A DNA stretch of 23,618 bases from WHSW01 sp035296705 (GTDB lineage Bacteria; Actinomycetota; Thermoleophilia; Solirubrobacterales; 70-9), in the NCBI GenBank assembly GCA_035296705.1, contig DATHAL010000067.1:1-23618 (forward strand), given 5' to 3'. Position numbers and translations under genes: made by a program. Shown here one piece after another: positions 21,817 through 23,618 of the stretch. Under the pieces are notes generated by a model that did not search any database, was not told the DNA's origin, and worked only from the letters and a program-made list of their open reading frames with translations. The first letter of the stretch is position 1. Each line of letters opens with the position of its first letter.

Positions 21817-22659
21817 GTGGCGACCTGCTACCGACACCCGGGACGGGAGACGAACGTCTCCTGCTCCAACTGCGGCCGGCCGATCTGCCCGGACTGCATG
21901 ACGTCCACCCCGGTCGGCATGCGCTGCCCGGAGTGCGCGCGCCAGCGCACCCAGGTGCGCAATCCGACCGGCGTCGCCGGCCGCAGCGACGCGCCCGTCA
22001 CCTTCGCCGTGATCGCGCTCTGTGTCGTCGCCTTCGTCGCGGAGCTGGTCAGCGGCGGCGCCAGCGGGCTCGACGGTGGCGGCAAGCTGATCCGGGAGGG
22101 CGGCCTGTTCGCGGGCGCCGTCGCGGACGGCGAGTGGTACCGGATCGTCACCTCCGGCTTCCTGCATGCCGGGCTCCTGCACCTCGGCTTCAACATGTTC
22201 GCCCTCTACATCCTCGGCAGGCTGCTCGAGCCGGCGATCGGCAGCCTGCGCTTCGCCGGCATCTACCTCGCCTCGATCCTCGCCGGGTCGCTCGGCGTAC
22301 TGGTGATCAACCCGGACACGATCTCGGTCGGCGCCTCCGGCGGGATCTTCGGACTGATGGCGGCCGCGTTCTTGATCGCCCGCGACCGTGGGCTCGACGA
22401 GCTCGCCTCGCAGATCGGCTTCTTCGTCGTCCTCAACCTGGCGATCACGTTCACCGTGCCGAACATCAGCATCGGCGCCCACATCGGCGGCCTGATCGGC
22501 GGCGTGATCGCGTCGATGGTCGTGATCGGCGTCGACCGGCGCGGGCTCGCGAACTCGCAGAGGATCGAGGTCGGCGTGCTCGTCGCCCTCTGCGCCGTCG
22601 CGTTCGTCGGCTCGCTGCTCGCGGCGGACGCCAACGCGCCGACGTCGCTCGGCGCCTAG
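21817..22659 (+). CDS. Rhomboid family intramembrane serine protease with N-terminal zinc finger
   Basis: A 280-residue integral membrane protease. Residues 4-40 form a B-box-like zinc finger (C4, H7, C16, C19, C24, C27, C37, C40). Six or seven membrane helices follow. Catalytic residues: S174 in GASGGIFG and H222 in AHIGGLIGG; N126 in HLGFNMF stabilises the oxyanion. So an active rhomboid is expected. GTG 21817 is taken because relatives begin a few residues before the CYRHP motif. The stop shares CTAG with the convergent BtuF-like gene inside a perfect 12-bp palindrome. Substrates are unknown. Confidence 0.93.
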   Translation: MATCYRHPGRETNVSCSNCGRPICPDCMTSTPVGMRCPECARQRTQVRNPTGVAGRSDAPVTFAVIALCVVAFVAELVSGGASGLDGGGKLIREGGLFAGAVADGEWYRIVTSGFLHAGLLHLGFNMFALYILGRLLEPAIGSLRFAGIYLASILAGSLGVLVINPDTISVGASGGIFGLMAAAFLIARDRGLDELASQIGFFVVLNLAITFTVPNISIGAHIGGLIGGVIASMVVIGVDRRGLANSQRIEVGVLVALCAVAFVGSLLAADANAPTSLGA

Positions 22660-22663
22660 GCGC
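22652..22663. terminator. 12-bp palindrome centred on two overlapping stop codons
   Basis: GCGCCTAGGCGC is its own reverse complement. The rhomboid TAG (22657-22659) and the opposite gene's TAG (plus-strand CTA 22656-22658) share its centre. It may form a short hairpin in both transcripts; terminator function is a guess. Confidence 0.25.
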
Positions 22664-23558
22664 GCAGCGGCAGCTCGATCCGCTCGAACGCGATTCCGGG
22701 TGGCGCCTCGAGCCGCTCCGGGTGAAGCAGGTGGGCGAGGAGCTCGACGCCGTCGACGAGCCGCGGCCCCGGCCGCGAGAACGATGAGGCGGCGTCGACC
22801 GCGAACGTCCGCGCGCCCGGCTCCGCGAGCTGCTCGGCGCGTTCGCGCGCCTGCTCCCCCGCCTCCGGCGCGTAGAGCCCGCACGGCATCACGACGACGA
22901 CCTCGGGCTCCGCAGCGACCACCTCATCCCAGCGCACCACCCGCGACTTACGTCCCGGCGCGCCGAGGACGTCCTCACCCCCGGCGATCTCGACCATCGC
23001 CGGGACCCAATGCCCGCCTACGAAGACCGGATCCAGCCACTCGAGCGCCGCGACGCGCGGGCGCGGGAGGCCCGCCACCGCGTCCCGGACCGCGTCGAGC
23101 CGCGCGGAGAGTTCGGCGCGCAGCCGCGCTCCGGTGGCGCGCTCGCCGGCTGCGTTCGCGATCGTCACGAGGTCGTCGAGGACCTCGTCCAGCGTCTCGG
23201 GGTCGAGCGAGATCACTGCGGGGCTCGTCTCGATCCGAGCCGCGACCGTGCGCACGTCGTCGTAGGAGACGGCGCAGACGGCGCAGAGCGCCTGGGTCAC
23301 GATCAGGTCCGGCCGCAGGGCCCCCAGCGCCGACTCGTCCAGTCCGTAGAGCGAGTCGCCGCGGCGCGTGAGCTCGCGCACCCGCGCGTCGATCTCGGCC
23401 GGCGGCAGGTCCGTCGGGATCACGCTCGAGGTCAGCTTCGCGAGGCGCGCGACGGCCGGCGGATGATCGCACTCGTGCGTGACGCCGACGACGGAGTCGC
23501 CGAGGCCCAGCGCGAAGAGGGATTCGGTCGCGGACGGAACCAGGCTGGCGATCCTCAC
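22656..23558 (-). CDS. BtuF-like (cobalamin-binding/periplasmic-binding fold) protein without signal peptide
   Basis: A 300-residue protein with the two-lobed fold of the BtuF/FecB class: SLVPSATESLFALGLGDSVVGVTHECDHP at the N-terminus (residues 5-33), PDLIVTQALC (83-92), a long backbone helix (about 125-160) and WDEVVAAEPEVVVVMPCG. There is no signal peptide or lipobox, so it should be cytosolic, unlike true BtuF. Cysteines C30 (THECDHP), C92 and C95 (LCAVC) are at positions conserved in this subgroup as I know it, hinting at a metal or thiol role. No BtuC/BtuD gene is beside it. GTG 23558 stands 7 bases from TATATT; the gene is divergent from the last gene of the window. Confidence 0.85.
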   Translation of the reverse strand: MRIASLVPSATESLFALGLGDSVVGVTHECDHPPAVARLAKLTSSVIPTDLPPAEIDARVRELTRRGDSLYGLDESALGALRPDLIVTQALCAVCAVSYDDVRTVAARIETSPAVISLDPETLDEVLDDLVTIANAAGERATGARLRAELSARLDAVRDAVAGLPRPRVAALEWLDPVFVGGHWVPAMVEIAGGEDVLGAPGRKSRVVRWDEVVAAEPEVVVVMPCGLYAPEAGEQARERAEQLAEPGARTFAVDAASSFSRPGPRLVDGVELLAHLLHPERLEAPPGIAFERIELPLRA

Positions 23559-23581
23559 GGCTCCGAATATAGGGTTACGAC
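23559..23581. promoter_or_regulatory. 23-bp bidirectional promoter region with overlapping -10 elements
   Basis: The divergent starts GTG 23558 (minus) and ATG 23582 (plus) are 23 bases apart. The minus-strand TATATT (plus-strand 23566-23571) is 7 bases from its GTG; the plus-strand TAGGGT (23570-23575) is 6 bases from its ATG. The two -10-like hexamers share two bases. No Shine-Dalgarno sequences are present. Confidence 0.5.
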
Positions 23582-23618
23582 ATGGCGGATCTGCTTTCGG
23601 ACGAAGAGATCAAGGCGA
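23582..23618 (+). CDS. Start of a probable pterin-4a-carbinolamine dehydratase gene (partial)
   Basis: Only 12 codons are inside the window, reading MADLLSDEEIKA. This resembles the N-terminus of bacterial 4a-hydroxytetrahydrobiopterin dehydratases, which often begin M..LLSDEEI, but so short a match could mislead. Cut by the window edge. Transcription from TAGGGT six bases upstream would be leaderless. Confidence 0.5.
   Translation, partial: MADLLSDEEIKA

Overview
The window is GC-rich (roughly 70 % by eye) and densely packed, with almost no gaps over 150 bases. CarD overlapping disA, a radA-disA-carD-ispD order, a SigH-type sigma factor after cysS-rlmB and many promoter-to-start-codon distances typical of leaderless mRNAs point to an actinomycete, most likely a deep-branching one (class Thermoleophilia / Solirubrobacterales-like). 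That placement is inferred from gene content and style; no rRNA is present. No CRISPR array, insertion sequence, integrase or phage gene was seen.

Layout. (1) 1-4717: 3' end of clpC, then radA, disA, carD and ispD on the + strand: proteolysis, DNA recombination, c-di-AMP synthesis, RNA polymerase control and isoprenoid synthesis. (2) 4714-5888 (-): a DUF389 membrane protein coupled to a 52-residue membrane protein, divergent from a PHP phosphoesterase coupled to ispF, then an acyl-CoA synthetase (5917-8868, +). (3) 8886-14479: an accessory stretch holding a duplicated DUF6766 membrane protein with a 27-residue membrane microprotein, a FAD/Rieske oxidoreductase coupled to a small basic Rho_N protein, an SRPBCC protein, an acyltransferase-like protein and an SCP2-alpha/beta hydrolase fusion. 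(4) 14547-17630: cysS, rlmB, a SigH-like sigma factor with a near-consensus promoter, a 21-bp terminator hairpin and tRNA-Thr(UGU). (5) 17632-20396: an iron-containing alcohol dehydrogenase starting one base after the tRNA, then a PlsC-GpsA fusion. (6) 20421-23618: an ECF sigma factor with a single-pass membrane partner, DUF4383, a zinc-finger rhomboid protease, a BtuF-like protein without signal peptide, and the start of a pterin dehydratase gene.

The housekeeping order clpC-radA-disA-(carD)-ispD-ispF-cysS-rlmB-sigH is the same as a block known from Firmicutes, here split by two insertions (4714-6737 and 7219-14479). Lipid chemistry is a recurring theme: acyl-CoA synthetase, lysophospholipid acyltransferase-like protein, SCP2-hydrolase and the PlsC-GpsA fusion. 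The most striking items are the PlsC-GpsA fusion, the SCP2-hydrolase fusion, two very tight divergent promoter regions (23 and 28 bp between start codons), a recurring TAnnnT-N6-8-RTG start architecture, and an ispD with no ATG/GTG/TTG start at a sensible position.
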